DNA of 33,956 bases from CAZTVF01 sp964616985 (GCA_964616985.1 CAZTVF010000052.1:1-33956); one strand, 5' to 3'; numbered from the stretch's first letter, positions 23,253-32,343 are shown. The notes: a model not told the origin generated them from the letters alone. Program-made: numbers and translations.

Positions 23253-24320
23253 CTAGCAGAGGGCCTGCCGCCCCGTATCGTACAGCGCCAGCACGTTGGG
23301 CGTCGGCACGTCGGTCTGCAGCACGTGGCACGGCGCCAGGATGAACCCGCCACGGCAGCCCAGGATCGACACCATCCGCCGGACCTCGGCCTCCACGTCG
23401 GCGGCCGAACCACGGGGCAGCAGGTACTGCGTGTCAATCGAACCGTGCAGGCAGATGCGCCCACCGAACCGCTGCTTCAGCATGGACGGATCCATGCCGG
23501 TGGCACTGACTTGGACCGGATCGAGGATGTCGACGCCCAACTCGATCAGCCGGTCGATCAGGGGCACAATGCTGCCGCAGGAGTGGAACATCACCCGGGC
23601 TCCATGGCTGTGCGCCATGTCCACGAACCGGCGAAGATTGTGTGCAAGGAAGGTGTCAAAAGCCTGCGGGCTCACCATCAGGCGGTCCTGCATGCCCACG
23701 TCGTCGGCGATACGCAGGATGTCGATCCGCCCGCATGCGGCGGTGAGCATGCGATCGAAATACTCGAGATTGAAATCGGCGAACCGATTCATGAGATACT
23801 GGGCCATCGCGGGCTCAGCCGCCATGTCCATCAGCAGTTGGTCCATGCCGCGGAGGAACGTCGCGTGCTGCCAGAGGCTGGCGCCCGAGGCCATGAGGGC
23901 CAGATCGTCCCACTCTTGCAGGCGTTCGGCGAGGCCGGTGAAGTCGAACCAGTCGGGGCTCGGCCAGGCGTGGCGTGCGAGATCATCGACGTTCTCGCAC
24001 GAGCCGAGGACGAAGTCGCAGTAGCATTCCTCCGGCCCCGACAGCGTCTGCATCACGCGCGTCCGCATGCCCCACACGTTCTGCCTCACGCCCCCCGGCA
24101 ACTGAGTCGACTGCGGCAGAGGGCCACGGTAGACCGGATCGACCACGCCGCGCAGGTCGAGGATGTCGACATGCAGCCGCTCCAGCAACGCGCGGTGCGT
24201 CGGGACGCCCAAGTCCCGCATCAGGCGCGCCAGCGTGCCCGCGTTGGCGGAGAAGTCCATCGGCACGCGGTCGCCCCCTTCACGCGTCACGGCCGCCAGG
24301 ACGCGATCACGCGAGTTCAT
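23253..24320 (-). CDS. Uroporphyrinogen-decarboxylase-like (MtaA/CmuA-type) methyltransferase
   Basis: The 355-residue protein has the URO-D barrel. It keeps the zinc-site pattern of MtaA/MtbA/CmuA corrinoid methyltransferases: MFHSCGSI (His-x-Cys) and a later Cys in FILAPCHVLQTDVPT. It also has DILDPVQVSATGMDP, LKQRFGGRICLHGSID and TPNVLALYD, all typical of the family. In haem synthesis URO-D lacks these zinc ligands, so methyl transfer between a corrinoid or folate carrier and another partner is more likely than decarboxylation. No corrinoid protein is seen nearby. The start at 24320 follows GAGGTG; an open extension upstream has no site. It is the last gene of the minus-strand group that includes the aldolase and lyase. 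Confidence 0.85.
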   Translation of the reverse strand: MNSRDRVLAAVTREGGDRVPMDFSANAGTLARLMRDLGVPTHRALLERLHVDILDLRGVVDPVYRGPLPQSTQLPGGVRQNVWGMRTRVMQTLSGPEECYCDFVLGSCENVDDLARHAWPSPDWFDFTGLAERLQEWDDLALMASGASLWQHATFLRGMDQLLMDMAAEPAMAQYLMNRFADFNLEYFDRMLTAACGRIDILRIADDVGMQDRLMVSPQAFDTFLAHNLRRFVDMAHSHGARVMFHSCGSIVPLIDRLIELGVDILDPVQVSATGMDPSMLKQRFGGRICLHGSIDTQYLLPRGSAADVEAEVRRMVSILGCRGGFILAPCHVLQTDVPTPNVLALYDTGRQALC

Positions 24321-24399
24321 GCCGCACCTCGCCGGGCCGCCCAATCGTGGAGCTGCAACCGTCGCTCGTTGCCCGCACCGCATGTCACCGTCGCCTGCA

Positions 24400-25215
24400 T
24401 CACACCACGACCCCCTTTTCGCCGCGGCCTTGCTTGTCGCTCAGCGCGTCGCGCAGGCGGGCGATGTCCTTGGTGAGGGTCTGGCGGAAGAGGGACACGT
24501 CGCCGCTGTGGATGATGATGTTCGCGCCCGCGTTGGCCCAGGCGATCTCGTTGTCGACGCAGTCGGGATGGTGCACGTGCAGGCCGGCGGACATGCCCGC
24601 GGCCTTGCAGCGAGAGAGGATGTCGCGCGTGACGGTATCGAAGGCCGCCCCGCGGTACTCCTCGGGCGCGTCGATGCTGCAGGTCATGTCGTGGGGGCCG
24701 ATGATGACGCCGTCCACGCCGGGCACGGCAATGATCTCTTCGAGGGCCTCGATGCCCGCGACGCTCTCGATGTTCAGCAGCAGCGAGTGGTTCTCGTTGA
24801 ACGTGCGGATGTACTCGGCCACGTGGGGCGCGGGCTTCTCGCCGTTCAGCAGCGATTGCAGCCGGCGGCCCTTGAAGGGGCGGAACTTGGTGGCCCCCAC
24901 CATCTGCCGGGCCTGCTCGGCCGTCTCGACATAAGGCACCTTGACGCACGCCGCGCCGCCGTCGAGCACCATGCAGGCCTGGTACGGGTCGGGCTCGGGG
25001 ATGCGGACCACCGGCGGCAGGCCCGCGTGCCGGTAGGCCTGGCACATCCAGCCCAGCGTCGCGCGGTCCAGCGGGACGTGCTCGGTGTCGATGAAAACGA
25101 AGTCCAGACCGGTGCCCTTGACCGAATCCACCCAACGTGGGGACGTGGACATGATGAACGTGCCGTACACCCTCTGCCTGCGCTTCAATGCCTGGTTGAA
25201 CTCCTTCGCGTTCAC
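24400..25215 (-). CDS. HpcH/HpaI aldolase family protein (GTG start)
   Basis: A 271-residue class II pyruvate-type aldolase related to 4-hydroxy-2-oxoheptanedioate and 2-keto-3-deoxy-sugar-acid aldolases. It has FVFIDTEHVPLD (base His46), VVRIPEPDP (Arg71), GGAACVKVPYVETAEQA and LLNIESVAGIEAL (metal-binding Glu), then VDGVIIGPHDM with a metal Asp equivalent region. It would split a 2-keto-3-deoxy acid into pyruvate plus an aldehyde. The start is GTG at 25215, supported by AAAGGAG five bases upstream. It lies 43 bases after the lyase gene on the same strand, which supports a uronate-type pathway. Confidence 0.88.
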   Translation of the reverse strand: MNAKEFNQALKRRQRVYGTFIMSTSPRWVDSVKGTGLDFVFIDTEHVPLDRATLGWMCQAYRHAGLPPVVRIPEPDPYQACMVLDGGAACVKVPYVETAEQARQMVGATKFRPFKGRRLQSLLNGEKPAPHVAEYIRTFNENHSLLLNIESVAGIEALEEIIAVPGVDGVIIGPHDMTCSIDAPEEYRGAAFDTVTRDILSRCKAAGMSAGLHVHHPDCVDNEIAWANAGANIIIHSGDVSLFRQTLTKDIARLRDALSDKQGRGEKGVVV

Positions 25216-25258
25216 TTGCGCTCCTTTCTGGACGCCGACCTGCCTGGAGGTCCGCGCG

Positions 25259-27187
25259 CTATGTCTGTGTCTGGAATCTCGACGTCAACGCCCCCGCGGC
25301 CTGCGACACGCGAACGAACCCGTCGCGCGTGCGAATCTGCCAATGGGGGCCACAGGCCTCCCACCGCGACAGGGGTTTGCCCGCCCCCTGCACCGCCAGC
25401 AGCGTCAGCAGGCGACAGGAGGCCGCCCGCACGCCGACCTGCACGTAGGGCTCATGCTTCTGCCGCAGCGGCGAGCCGAGGCGGCTGCGGTCGTAGGGCT
25501 CACGATACTCGTGCCGCCCCGTCGAAAGCTCGACGTCGCCCTCGTCCAGCCGCACCACGCGCCCGACGCAACGAGCGCCGCCGGACTGGACGACGAATGT
25601 GCCGTCGGCCTCGGGCGTCGCCGCCGCCGCGGTGTGCCATCGCAGCGTCATCGATTCCGGCCCGGGCAGCCTCACCTCATCCAGCACCGCCACCACGCCC
25701 GGCAGGTGATGCCGTACCGACCGCCGCACGCACAGCGCGCCTTCGTAGCACGGCGTGAGGTCGATCGTCCAGGCCGCGAACTCGCCCGCCCGCGAGGCGA
25801 AGTCCAGCACCACGCCGTCCCGGTGCAGCGTCTCGCAGCCGGCGATGCAAAGGACGTTGTGGCCGGCGACCGAGGCGTTGTAGTAGCAGTACCGCCTGGC
25901 GGGGTCGAAGTAGTCGGCGGGATAGTCGATCGAGCCGGGATCCGTGATCAGCCGCTCGCCCATCGCGGTGACGATCAACTGTCCCGCGTCGTGGTGCCCG
26001 TGGGCCTCGGTCTGCCCGGCCTTGGCGGCGACGCAGATGCCCGGCCCATCCTCCCAGTCGGTGCGGCTGACGAGGATGCGGCCGTGCGCGGCGTAGGCGC
26101 GGGCGAGCGGCTCATCCCACTGCCCGGGGGCCGCCGCCGGCAGCGTGGGCTCGTAGTGCAGCAACTGCATCACCGGGTTGCCCTGGCGCAGGAAGGCGTC
26201 TTCCCGGAGATACCGCATGAAGAAGCCCTGGAGCGTCGAATCGCGCGAGGCGGCAGCGACGGCGGCGAAGTAGTCCACCGTCACGTGCGTGTCCAGCGGC
26301 GTGTCGCCAAATGCCACCGCCAGACCTGAGGGCTCCGTCGCGTGCATCACCCAGCGGCAGGCGGCGGGGAACGGGTGAGCCGCCAGCGGGTTCTCGCCGC
26401 CGCGCGTGTGGTAGCGGTAGGCCATGAAGAAGTCGACGGGAACGCAATTGGCGTTGGCGTACATGGGCGCCTCGTTGAACTCGCCCTGCGGGCCGTAGAC
26501 GCCCAGATACCAACGCATCTTGGCCACGGCGTCGGCCACCAGCGAGGCCGCCGCGGGATGGTCGTCGCCCATGCCCATGCCGGCGATGCCCAGCCCGCCG
26601 GTGATCACCGTCAGCCAGTTGTTGCGCGTGTTGTACCACCAGGCGCCGGGGATCGACTGGAGGTAAGGCTGCACCGCCTGGTCATCCAGGCCGGCGATGA
26701 TCTCGGCCCGCTGGGCGGCCGTCAGCCCCGCGTGCAGCCAGTCGTACGCCAGCCCCACCGGCGCGGCAAGCTGCCCCGTCCGCAGATCGGCCGGCGGCGG
26801 GTGCGAGAGGTCGCGCCACTGGGGCCAGTGGCGGCGGTCGAAAAGGCATCGCAGCTGCGCCATCGCGCAATCGAGGTAGCGGCGTTCTTCCGTGACCAGC
26901 CAGCACAGCGCCGAGGCGAGCAGGCGGACGGAAACGGCGTGGCAGAGGGTGTATTCGCGGTTGCGCTTGGCGACGTGATCGGCGCCGCGGTGCGGCAGCG
27001 GCGTCGCCGGCATCAGCGGCGCGCCAGCCCGCGCGTCGTCGGCGATGGCCCGCACGATCGACCATAGCCTGGCGGCCAGGCCCTCGCCAATGGCGGCCCG
27101 GAGGTCGGCCACCGTTCGCAGGCCCGGCGTCGGCTCGGCCGTCAGCAGCAGGTGTGGACGCGGTGTTGTCATGGATGTCTCATGCAT
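25259..27187 (-). CDS. Heparinase II/III-like polysaccharide lyase
   Basis: The 642-residue protein has an N-terminal alpha/alpha toroid (about 20-330) and a C-terminal beta-sandwich, the architecture of heparinase II/III and alginate-lyase families. The segment AWWYNTRNNWLTVITGG (182-198) supplies the conserved Asn pair, and EAHGHHDAGQ (about 393-402) supplies the His of the sandwich domain. Such enzymes cleave uronic-acid polymers by beta-elimination. No signal peptide is visible, so it may act on imported oligomers. The ATG at 27187 overlaps the dehydrogenase stop by eight bases; ATG at 27172 is an alternative, both with weak ribosome sites. Translational coupling is likely. Confidence 0.82.
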   Translation of the reverse strand: MHETSMTTPRPHLLLTAEPTPGLRTVADLRAAIGEGLAARLWSIVRAIADDARAGAPLMPATPLPHRGADHVAKRNREYTLCHAVSVRLLASALCWLVTEERRYLDCAMAQLRCLFDRRHWPQWRDLSHPPPADLRTGQLAAPVGLAYDWLHAGLTAAQRAEIIAGLDDQAVQPYLQSIPGAWWYNTRNNWLTVITGGLGIAGMGMGDDHPAAASLVADAVAKMRWYLGVYGPQGEFNEAPMYANANCVPVDFFMAYRYHTRGGENPLAAHPFPAACRWVMHATEPSGLAVAFGDTPLDTHVTVDYFAAVAAASRDSTLQGFFMRYLREDAFLRQGNPVMQLLHYEPTLPAAAPGQWDEPLARAYAAHGRILVSRTDWEDGPGICVAAKAGQTEAHGHHDAGQLIVTAMGERLITDPGSIDYPADYFDPARRYCYYNASVAGHNVLCIAGCETLHRDGVVLDFASRAGEFAAWTIDLTPCYEGALCVRRSVRHHLPGVVAVLDEVRLPGPESMTLRWHTAAAATPEADGTFVVQSGGARCVGRVVRLDEGDVELSTGRHEYREPYDRSRLGSPLRQKHEPYVQVGVRAASCRLLTLLAVQGAGKPLSRWEACGPHWQIRTRDGFVRVSQAAGALTSRFQTQT

Positions 27188-28139
27188 TGACGACGTTGAT
27201 GGGCTTGCCGGCGAGGAACGCGCGGACGTTGTCGATGGCGATGCCCAGCAGCCGCTGCCTCGCTGAGCGGGTGGCCCAGGCGATGTGCGGCGTGATATAG
27301 CAGTTGGGCGCGCCCAGCAGCGGGTTGGCCGCCGGGGGCGGCTCGACGTCCAGCACGTCCACGCCCGCGCCGGCGATGCGGCCGCTGGCGAGCGCCTCGG
27401 CCAGGGCCTCCTGGTCTACCAGCGGCCCGCGGCTGGTGTTAATGAGTAAGGCGGTCTTCTTCATCCTCGACAGGCGATGGCGATTGACGAGGCCCTTGGT
27501 GGCGTCGGTGAGCGGGCAGTGCAGGCTGACCGCGTCGGCCCGGGCGAAGACGTCGTCCAGCGCGACGCGTTCCACGCCCGCCGGCCAATCGACGGCGGCG
27601 GGGTCACAGGCGATGACGTTCATGCCGAACGCCCGGGCGATCTCGGCCGTGCGGCGACCGATGCGACCCAGGCCCACCAGCCCCAGCGTCAGGCCGGCGA
27701 GTTCCACCAGCGGCCAGTCCCAGTAGCAGAAATCCTTGCTGGCGGTCCAGCGGCCGCCGCGGACGCCCGCCGCATGCTCGGCCACGCGCTGCGTCAGGTT
27801 CAGCAGGTGGGCGAAGACCATCTGCGCCACCGAGTCGGTGCCGTAGGCGGGCACGTTGGTGACGACCACGCCCCGCGCCTTGGCCGCGGCGGTATCGATC
27901 ACGTTGTACCCCGTCGCCAGCACGCCCACATACCGCAGGGCCGGCAAGGCCGCCAGGGCCGCGGCGTCCAGCACGGTCTTGTTCGTCAGAAGGATGGGCG
28001 CGCCCTCGCTGCGGGCGAGCGTCTGGGCCGCCGCAGTGCGATCGTGGATCGTTGTCTCACCGAGCGCGGCCAGGGCGTCCCAGTTGAGGTCGCCGGGGTT
28101 CAATGCGTACCCGTCCAACACGACGATTCGATGGCTCAT
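27180..28139 (-). CDS. D-2-hydroxyacid dehydrogenase (NAD-dependent, glycerate/hydroxypyruvate reductase-like)
   Basis: A 319-residue enzyme with both domains of the family. The substrate domain has ATGYNVIDTAAAKARG. The Rossmann motif is GLGRIG (156-161). The catalytic residues are Arg237 in NTSRGPLVD, Glu266 in DVLDVEPP and His285 in YITPHIAW. It interconverts a 2-keto acid and a D-2-hydroxy acid; the closest pattern is HprA-type hydroxypyruvate/glyoxylate reductase. AAGGAG lies four bases before the ATG at 28139. It overlaps the lyase gene and may handle a keto acid made downstream of it. Confidence 0.92.
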   Translation of the reverse strand: MSHRIVVLDGYALNPGDLNWDALAALGETTIHDRTAAAQTLARSEGAPILLTNKTVLDAAALAALPALRYVGVLATGYNVIDTAAAKARGVVVTNVPAYGTDSVAQMVFAHLLNLTQRVAEHAAGVRGGRWTASKDFCYWDWPLVELAGLTLGLVGLGRIGRRTAEIARAFGMNVIACDPAAVDWPAGVERVALDDVFARADAVSLHCPLTDATKGLVNRHRLSRMKKTALLINTSRGPLVDQEALAEALASGRIAGAGVDVLDVEPPPAANPLLGAPNCYITPHIAWATRSARQRLLGIAIDNVRAFLAGKPINVVNA

Positions 28140-28183
28140 GATGCTCCTTATTCACAGAGGGCCTGATGGCGGCTGCATTGGGG

Positions 28184-29695
28184 CTACTCGCGGACGAACG
28201 TGATCTGGTGGAACGGCTCGTCGCGGAGATAGAGGAGGAGCGACTTGGAGCCGTCGATCATCCGCAGCTTGCACGCGAGGCTGCTGTTGCCCAGCTTGAG
28301 GTCGCCGCTGTACAGCCCCGGCCTCATTCGTTTGAACGTCCCGGTGATGCCGCTGACGGCGAAGCTGACGTCATAGTCCCCGCCGGCAGAGAGGATCCGC
28401 ATCTGGATCTGCTGCGTGCCAGCCAGGGCAGCCAGGATCGGCTCGCGAGGCAGCGGCGGCAGGTTGCGGGGCGGCGACTCGACGTAGCTGCCGCTGAGTT
28501 CAGCGCTCCGGTCGAACTTAAGCGGTTCCAGCGTTAGCGGCTGCTCGCCTGCGCCGCGCATTCGCAGCATGACGCCGGTGAGGTTCTGGCTGAGTTCGAA
28601 GACGAAGGTGGCCGCCCCGGCCTGGTTGGGCTTGAGGCTGATGGCGGCGTTGGAGGTTGTGGGACCCACCAGCCCACTGGTCAATGTGCCGATCGCCGCG
28701 GTGTCGGTCCCATCCACGCTGACGAATACATCCGCTGTCGGCGACACCGTCATCGCGTACGTGCCGGCGGTGATCTCGACGGTCACGGCCACGAAGAGAT
28801 TCAGGGGCCCGGCCGCATGGTACCCCTCGCCGAGAAACGGCGAGCGGGTGGCGCCGGTGATCTTGAGCCGCCCGGGCACCTCGCCCGAGGGCAGGCCGCT
28901 GGGGGAGGGCGACGGCGTGGCCCGCGCGACCGCTGCCGCCGAAGGCGACGGTGCGGGCGAGGCCGATGGCGCCTTGCTCGCCGTGGGCGCGGCCGCCTGC
29001 GACGGCTTAGGCGAAGGCGCGCCGGCGGCCAGTTCGGGGTTCGAGGGTTTACGATTCATCGCGTCGTAGGCCCAGTACGTCCCGGCGAAGGCCAGGATGG
29101 CGATGAACAGGCCCGCCCCGATCGTGCTGGGTCTGCCGCGGCGCCTGCGGCGGCGACGCGGCGGGGTGAACTGCGGAAAGACATCGGCCGCCTCATCGGC
29201 CGACGTGTCGCCGGCGGGCATTTCCACCACGACTGCGGGCGTCTCGCGCGGCTCCTTGCGGGGCCGGTGCGGGGCCTTGGGCGGCGCGGGCGCAGCGGCC
29301 GGGGCGGCAGGCTTGTCCTCTTTGACCAGGTCCAGGCTGTCGGCCTCGGCGGCGAGCATGGCGAACGTGCCCACCGCGCCGAAGTCTTCCTTGTCATCGG
29401 GATACGGAATCTGGACCTTCTTCTGGCAGGCGGGGCATTTGCGTTTCTTGCCCGCCAGGCGGGCGCCCACGGTCAGGGCCTTGCCGCAATGGCCGCACTT
29501 GAGGTGAAGCTTGCGGTCCATGGTGTGACGGGCCGCGTTGGCAAAATCCTCGATCTCGATATCGGCGTCGGCGGCTGGGGCGGCCGCGGACAGTTCCGCC
29601 TCGACGAGGATCTCGTGACCGCACTTGGGGCAAGGCGCCGCGCGCCCGCCGTCGAAGTGGAACAGGTGCCTGCATTGACCGCAGACAATTTGCAA
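28184..29695 (-). CDS. Zinc-ribbon single-pass membrane protein (TTG start)
   Basis: The 503-residue protein has two zinc ribbons at the N-terminus: Cys5, 8, 22, 25 and Cys67, 70, 87, 90. An Ala/Pro linker follows, then an Arg tract (180-187) and one membrane helix (about 191-212), then a Ser/Pro/Ala linker and an outer domain (about 275-503) of mostly beta type. The basic side lies before the helix, so the ribbons should be cytoplasmic and the C-terminus outside. The architecture is common in planctomycetes; the function is unknown. The start is TTG at 29695, directly after the nadE stop. AGGAGG seven bases upstream, inside nadE, fixes this start and implies coupling with nadE. Confidence 0.8.
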   Translation of the reverse strand: MQIVCGQCRHLFHFDGGRAAPCPKCGHEILVEAELSAAAPAADADIEIEDFANAARHTMDRKLHLKCGHCGKALTVGARLAGKKRKCPACQKKVQIPYPDDKEDFGAVGTFAMLAAEADSLDLVKEDKPAAPAAAPAPPKAPHRPRKEPRETPAVVVEMPAGDTSADEAADVFPQFTPPRRRRRRRGRPSTIGAGLFIAILAFAGTYWAYDAMNRKPSNPELAAGAPSPKPSQAAAPTASKAPSASPAPSPSAAAVARATPSPSPSGLPSGEVPGRLKITGATRSPFLGEGYHAAGPLNLFVAVTVEITAGTYAMTVSPTADVFVSVDGTDTAAIGTLTSGLVGPTTSNAAISLKPNQAGAATFVFELSQNLTGVMLRMRGAGEQPLTLEPLKFDRSAELSGSYVESPPRNLPPLPREPILAALAGTQQIQMRILSAGGDYDVSFAVSGITGTFKRMRPGLYSGDLKLGNSSLACKLRMIDGSKSLLLYLRDEPFHQITFVRE

Positions 29696-31342
29696 CTAGC
29701 GCCCTCCTGTCGGCACGTAGCGTTGCGCGATCGGCATCCGCCGGCCGGCGCCGAACGCACGCGAGGAAACCTTCAGCACGGGCGCCGCCTGCTTCCGCTT
29801 GTACTCCGACAAGTCCACCATGCGGGCCACGCGGTACACCGTCGCCGAATCATAGCCTTGGGCAACTATCGTCTCTGCCGTCATGTCCTCTTCTACGTAC
29901 CGCTGGAGGATCTGGTCCAGCAGATCGTACGGCGGAAGCTTGTCCTGGTCGGTCTGGTTGGGCTTGAGCTCGGCCGAGGGTGGCTTGTCGAACGTGTTGC
30001 GCGGGATGCGGTCGAAGCCGGCCTCGTCGTTGAGCTGCTGCGCGAGGCGGTAGATGTCGGTCTTCAGGACGTCGCCGATGGGGGCCAGCCCGCCGCACAT
30101 GTCGCCGTACAGCGTGCAGTAGCCGCACGACAGCTCGGACTTGTTGCCCGTGGCCAGGGGCAGGTGCCCCTGCGCGTTGCTGGACGCCATCACAATGATG
30201 CCTCGCACTCGGGCCTGGACGTTCTCGGCCGCCTCGCCGCTGCCGCCGGCAAGGACCTGCTGCAGCGAGCCCTCGAAGGCGGCGTGGATGGGCTCGATGG
30301 GCACGACCTGATAGTTCATGCCCACCGCGCGGGCGAGGAATTCGGCGTCGGCCAGGCTGTGGTCGCTGCTGTAGCGGCTGGGCATCGCGATGGCGTGAAC
30401 GTTGGCCGCGCCCAGCGCGTCGGCCGCCAGCGTGGCCACCACGGCCGAGTCGATGCCGCCCGAGAGCCCCAGCACCACGCTCTTGAACCCGCACTTGCGG
30501 ACGTAGTCGCGCAGGCCCAGCTTCAAGGCCGCCGAGAGGCGGGCCATGTCCTCGCCCACGGGTTCGCAGCGGCCGCCTGCGCCGTCGGTGTCGATGACCA
30601 GCAGGTCTTCTTCGAAGCTCTTGGCGCGGCCGAGCACCTCGCCCGAGGGCGAGATCACGCTGCTGCAGCCGTCGAAGATGAGTTCGTCGTTGCCGCCGAC
30701 CTGGTTGACGTAGACGATGGGCGCGTTGTTCCGCTGGGCCTGGCGGCGGAAGAGATCCTCCCGCAGGCGGGCCTTGCCGGTCTGGAACGGGCTGGCGGCC
30801 ATGTTAATAATAATGTGTGCACCCTGCCGCTTGAGGTCGGCGATGGGGTCGGCCCCGTACAGGGCGCGTCCCAGGGCCGAGGCGTCCCAGAGGTCTTCGC
30901 AGATGCTCAGGCCCACCCGCACGTCGCCCAGGTCGATGCACTTGCCGTTGGCGCCGGGGTCGAAGTACCGCGTCTCGTCGAAGACATCGTACGTCGGCAG
31001 CAGCGCCTTGACGTGGATGTGCTCGATGCGGCCGTGACGCAGCAGGGCCGCCACGTTCTGCAGCGGCCGCCCCGACGCCTGCGGCGTGGGGCGCGCGTAG
31101 CCCACCAGCGCGGCGATATCATGGCAGTGTGCGGCCAGGGTCTCGACGGCGGCGAGGTTGTCGGCGACGAACTGCTCTTTGCGCAGCAGGTCGCGCGGCG
31201 GGTAGCCCACGACCGAGAGCTCGGAGAATACGACGAGCTGCGCCCCGCCGCGGCGGGCGCGGTCGATGGCGTCGGCCATCTTGGCCGTGTTGCCGGCGAT
31301 ATCACCGACGATGGGATTCAACTGGGCCAGTGCGATCTTCAT
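29696..31342 (-). CDS. nadE: Glutamine-dependent NAD+ synthetase
   Basis: The 548-residue two-domain enzyme makes NAD+ from nicotinate adenine dinucleotide, ATP and glutamine. The N-terminal nitrilase-type glutaminase domain has the triad Glu41 (FSELSVVGYPP), Lys112 (HVKALLPTYDVFDE) and Cys148 (GLSICEDLWDA). The synthetase domain has the pyrophosphate loop LGLSGGIDSA (291-300), SSDHSLADAE, and GNKSELSCGYCTLYGD. Length and order are normal. The start at 31342 (MKIALAQLNPIVGDIAGNTA) is the usual family start. The following zinc-ribbon gene begins at the base after its stop. Confidence 0.97.
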   Translation of the reverse strand: MKIALAQLNPIVGDIAGNTAKMADAIDRARRGGAQLVVFSELSVVGYPPRDLLRKEQFVADNLAAVETLAAHCHDIAALVGYARPTPQASGRPLQNVAALLRHGRIEHIHVKALLPTYDVFDETRYFDPGANGKCIDLGDVRVGLSICEDLWDASALGRALYGADPIADLKRQGAHIIINMAASPFQTGKARLREDLFRRQAQRNNAPIVYVNQVGGNDELIFDGCSSVISPSGEVLGRAKSFEEDLLVIDTDGAGGRCEPVGEDMARLSAALKLGLRDYVRKCGFKSVVLGLSGGIDSAVVATLAADALGAANVHAIAMPSRYSSDHSLADAEFLARAVGMNYQVVPIEPIHAAFEGSLQQVLAGGSGEAAENVQARVRGIIVMASSNAQGHLPLATGNKSELSCGYCTLYGDMCGGLAPIGDVLKTDIYRLAQQLNDEAGFDRIPRNTFDKPPSAELKPNQTDQDKLPPYDLLDQILQRYVEEDMTAETIVAQGYDSATVYRVARMVDLSEYKRKQAAPVLKVSSRAFGAGRRMPIAQRYVPTGGR

Positions 31343-31428
31343 GGCCTGATTAAATCAGATTCCGAGTTTTTTAACCAGAGGACTCACCTTTTGTTTGCAC
31401 AAGTGTCGATTTAGAAAGAAGGTTGCGT

Positions 31429-31457
31429 TTGAAAAGACAGCCGGTTTGGACAATAAT
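31429..31457 (+). promoter_or_regulatory. Sigma-70-type promoter for the small lipoprotein
   Basis: A -35 box TTGAAA (31429-31434), a 17-base spacer and a -10 box AATAAT (31452-31457), in an AT-rich divergent gap of 155 bases. Each box is one mismatch from consensus. The transcript would start near 31464. Confidence 0.6.
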
Positions 31458-31497
31458 ATTGAGCACACGTCCGCAAAGAACCCTAAAGGAGACATTC

Positions 31498-31911
31498 ATG
31501 CAGACAACCGGGAAGCTACTGTTGGTCGTCCTCGCCGTTTGTGCCCTGGCCATGGTGGGTTGCGAGAAGACCTACAACATCAAGGTCACCAGCGCCCTCT
31601 CTGAGCCCGTGCAGGTCAAGATTCTCGAGGGCTCCGGCCCGTTCGAGAAGAGAAGCTTCACCGTCGCGCCCGACGGCGGAGAGCGCGAGATCAAGATCAA
31701 GGTGGACGACGAGGACGACAAGAACTTCACGTTCGTGGCCGGCAAGTTCTCGACCCCGTTCCGCCTGGACAAGAACGCACCCGATCCGATGTACTTCCAC
31801 ATCCTGCCCGACAAGCTGGTGGGCCCGGTGGACAAGGACACCAAGGTGGACTACAAGTGGGACACGAAGGTCGACACCAAGGTCGGCGGCCCGCGCTTCA
31901 AGGTCGAATAG
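31498..31911 (+). CDS. Small lipoprotein of unknown function
   Basis: The 137-residue protein has a lipoprotein signal (MQTTGKLLLVVLAVCALAMVG) with Cys22 as the lipidated residue. The mature part is short, beta-like and charged. It includes an acidic/basic run IKIKVDDEDDKN and a repeat-like tail DKDTKVDYKWDTKVDTKV. I do not recognise the family. AAAGGAG (31485-31491) precedes the ATG by six bases; an open extension upstream is not needed. It has its own promoter and a strong hairpin terminator, so it is an independent unit, probably well expressed. Confidence 0.8.
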   Translation: MQTTGKLLLVVLAVCALAMVGCEKTYNIKVTSALSEPVQVKILEGSGPFEKRSFTVAPDGGEREIKIKVDDEDDKNFTFVAGKFSTPFRLDKNAPDPMYFHILPDKLVGPVDKDTKVDYKWDTKVDTKVGGPRFKVE

Positions 31912-31926
31912 CACAATGCAAACAGG

Positions 31927-31964
31927 CGGCCCCTGCGGTGGGAACTTCCCTGCCGCAGGGGCCG
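31927..31964 (+). terminator. Rho-independent terminator after the small lipoprotein
   Basis: Perfect 12-bp stem CGGCCCCTGCGG/CCGCAGGGGCCG with a 14-base loop, followed by TTTGAATTT. It lies 15 bases after the stop codon. Confidence 0.75.
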
Positions 31965-32040
31965 TTTGAATTTCACCGCGTTGAGCCTGACCTCTCGCCC
32001 CCGGGCTCGCCGTAGCGGTTTTCAAGCAGGAGGCTTCTGC

Positions 32041-32343
32041 ATGGAGATCGTGAACGTCATCGCGAAAGTTCGGTTCGGTTCGGCCAAGCCGCAACGCATC
32101 GGGCTTTGCCACACCGGATCGATGACCGCCGAGTTGATCTGCATGGAGAGCGGCCAGAAGCTCAAGGTCGACTCGGGACAATGGTCGTATTACGTGGTCA
32201 CCGGGTCGGCCGCCATCATCGCCGGCGGCGCCACCCACACCCTCCCCGCCGGGCAACTCGCCCTGACCAACCCCGATGAACCTCACACGCTCGCCAGCGC
32301 CGGCGAAAACCGCCTGATCTGCCTGGCCACGCGCGTGGCGTGA
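32041..32343 (+). CDS. Small cupin-domain protein
   Basis: A 100-residue single-domain cupin. The first motif region is HTGSMTAELICMESGQKLKV. The turn SGQWSYYVVTGSAAIIAGGA and the second motif region LPAGQLALTNPDEPHTLASA follow the usual double-stranded beta-helix pattern. Of the usual metal ligands only a partial set is present (a His at the start of motif 1 and PDEPH in motif 2), so it may bind a ligand or metal weakly. The function is unknown. AGGAGG lies seven bases before the ATG at 32041, which fixes the start although the frame is open further upstream. Confidence 0.8.
   Translation: MEIVNVIAKVRFGSAKPQRIGLCHTGSMTAELICMESGQKLKVDSGQWSYYVVTGSAAIIAGGATHTLPAGQLALTNPDEPHTLASAGENRLICLATRVA

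Noticed and set aside
28817..31414. Plus-strand open frame of 865 codons opposite nadE and the zinc-ribbon gene
   Set aside because: nadE on the minus strand is unmistakable; this frame is a compositional shadow.
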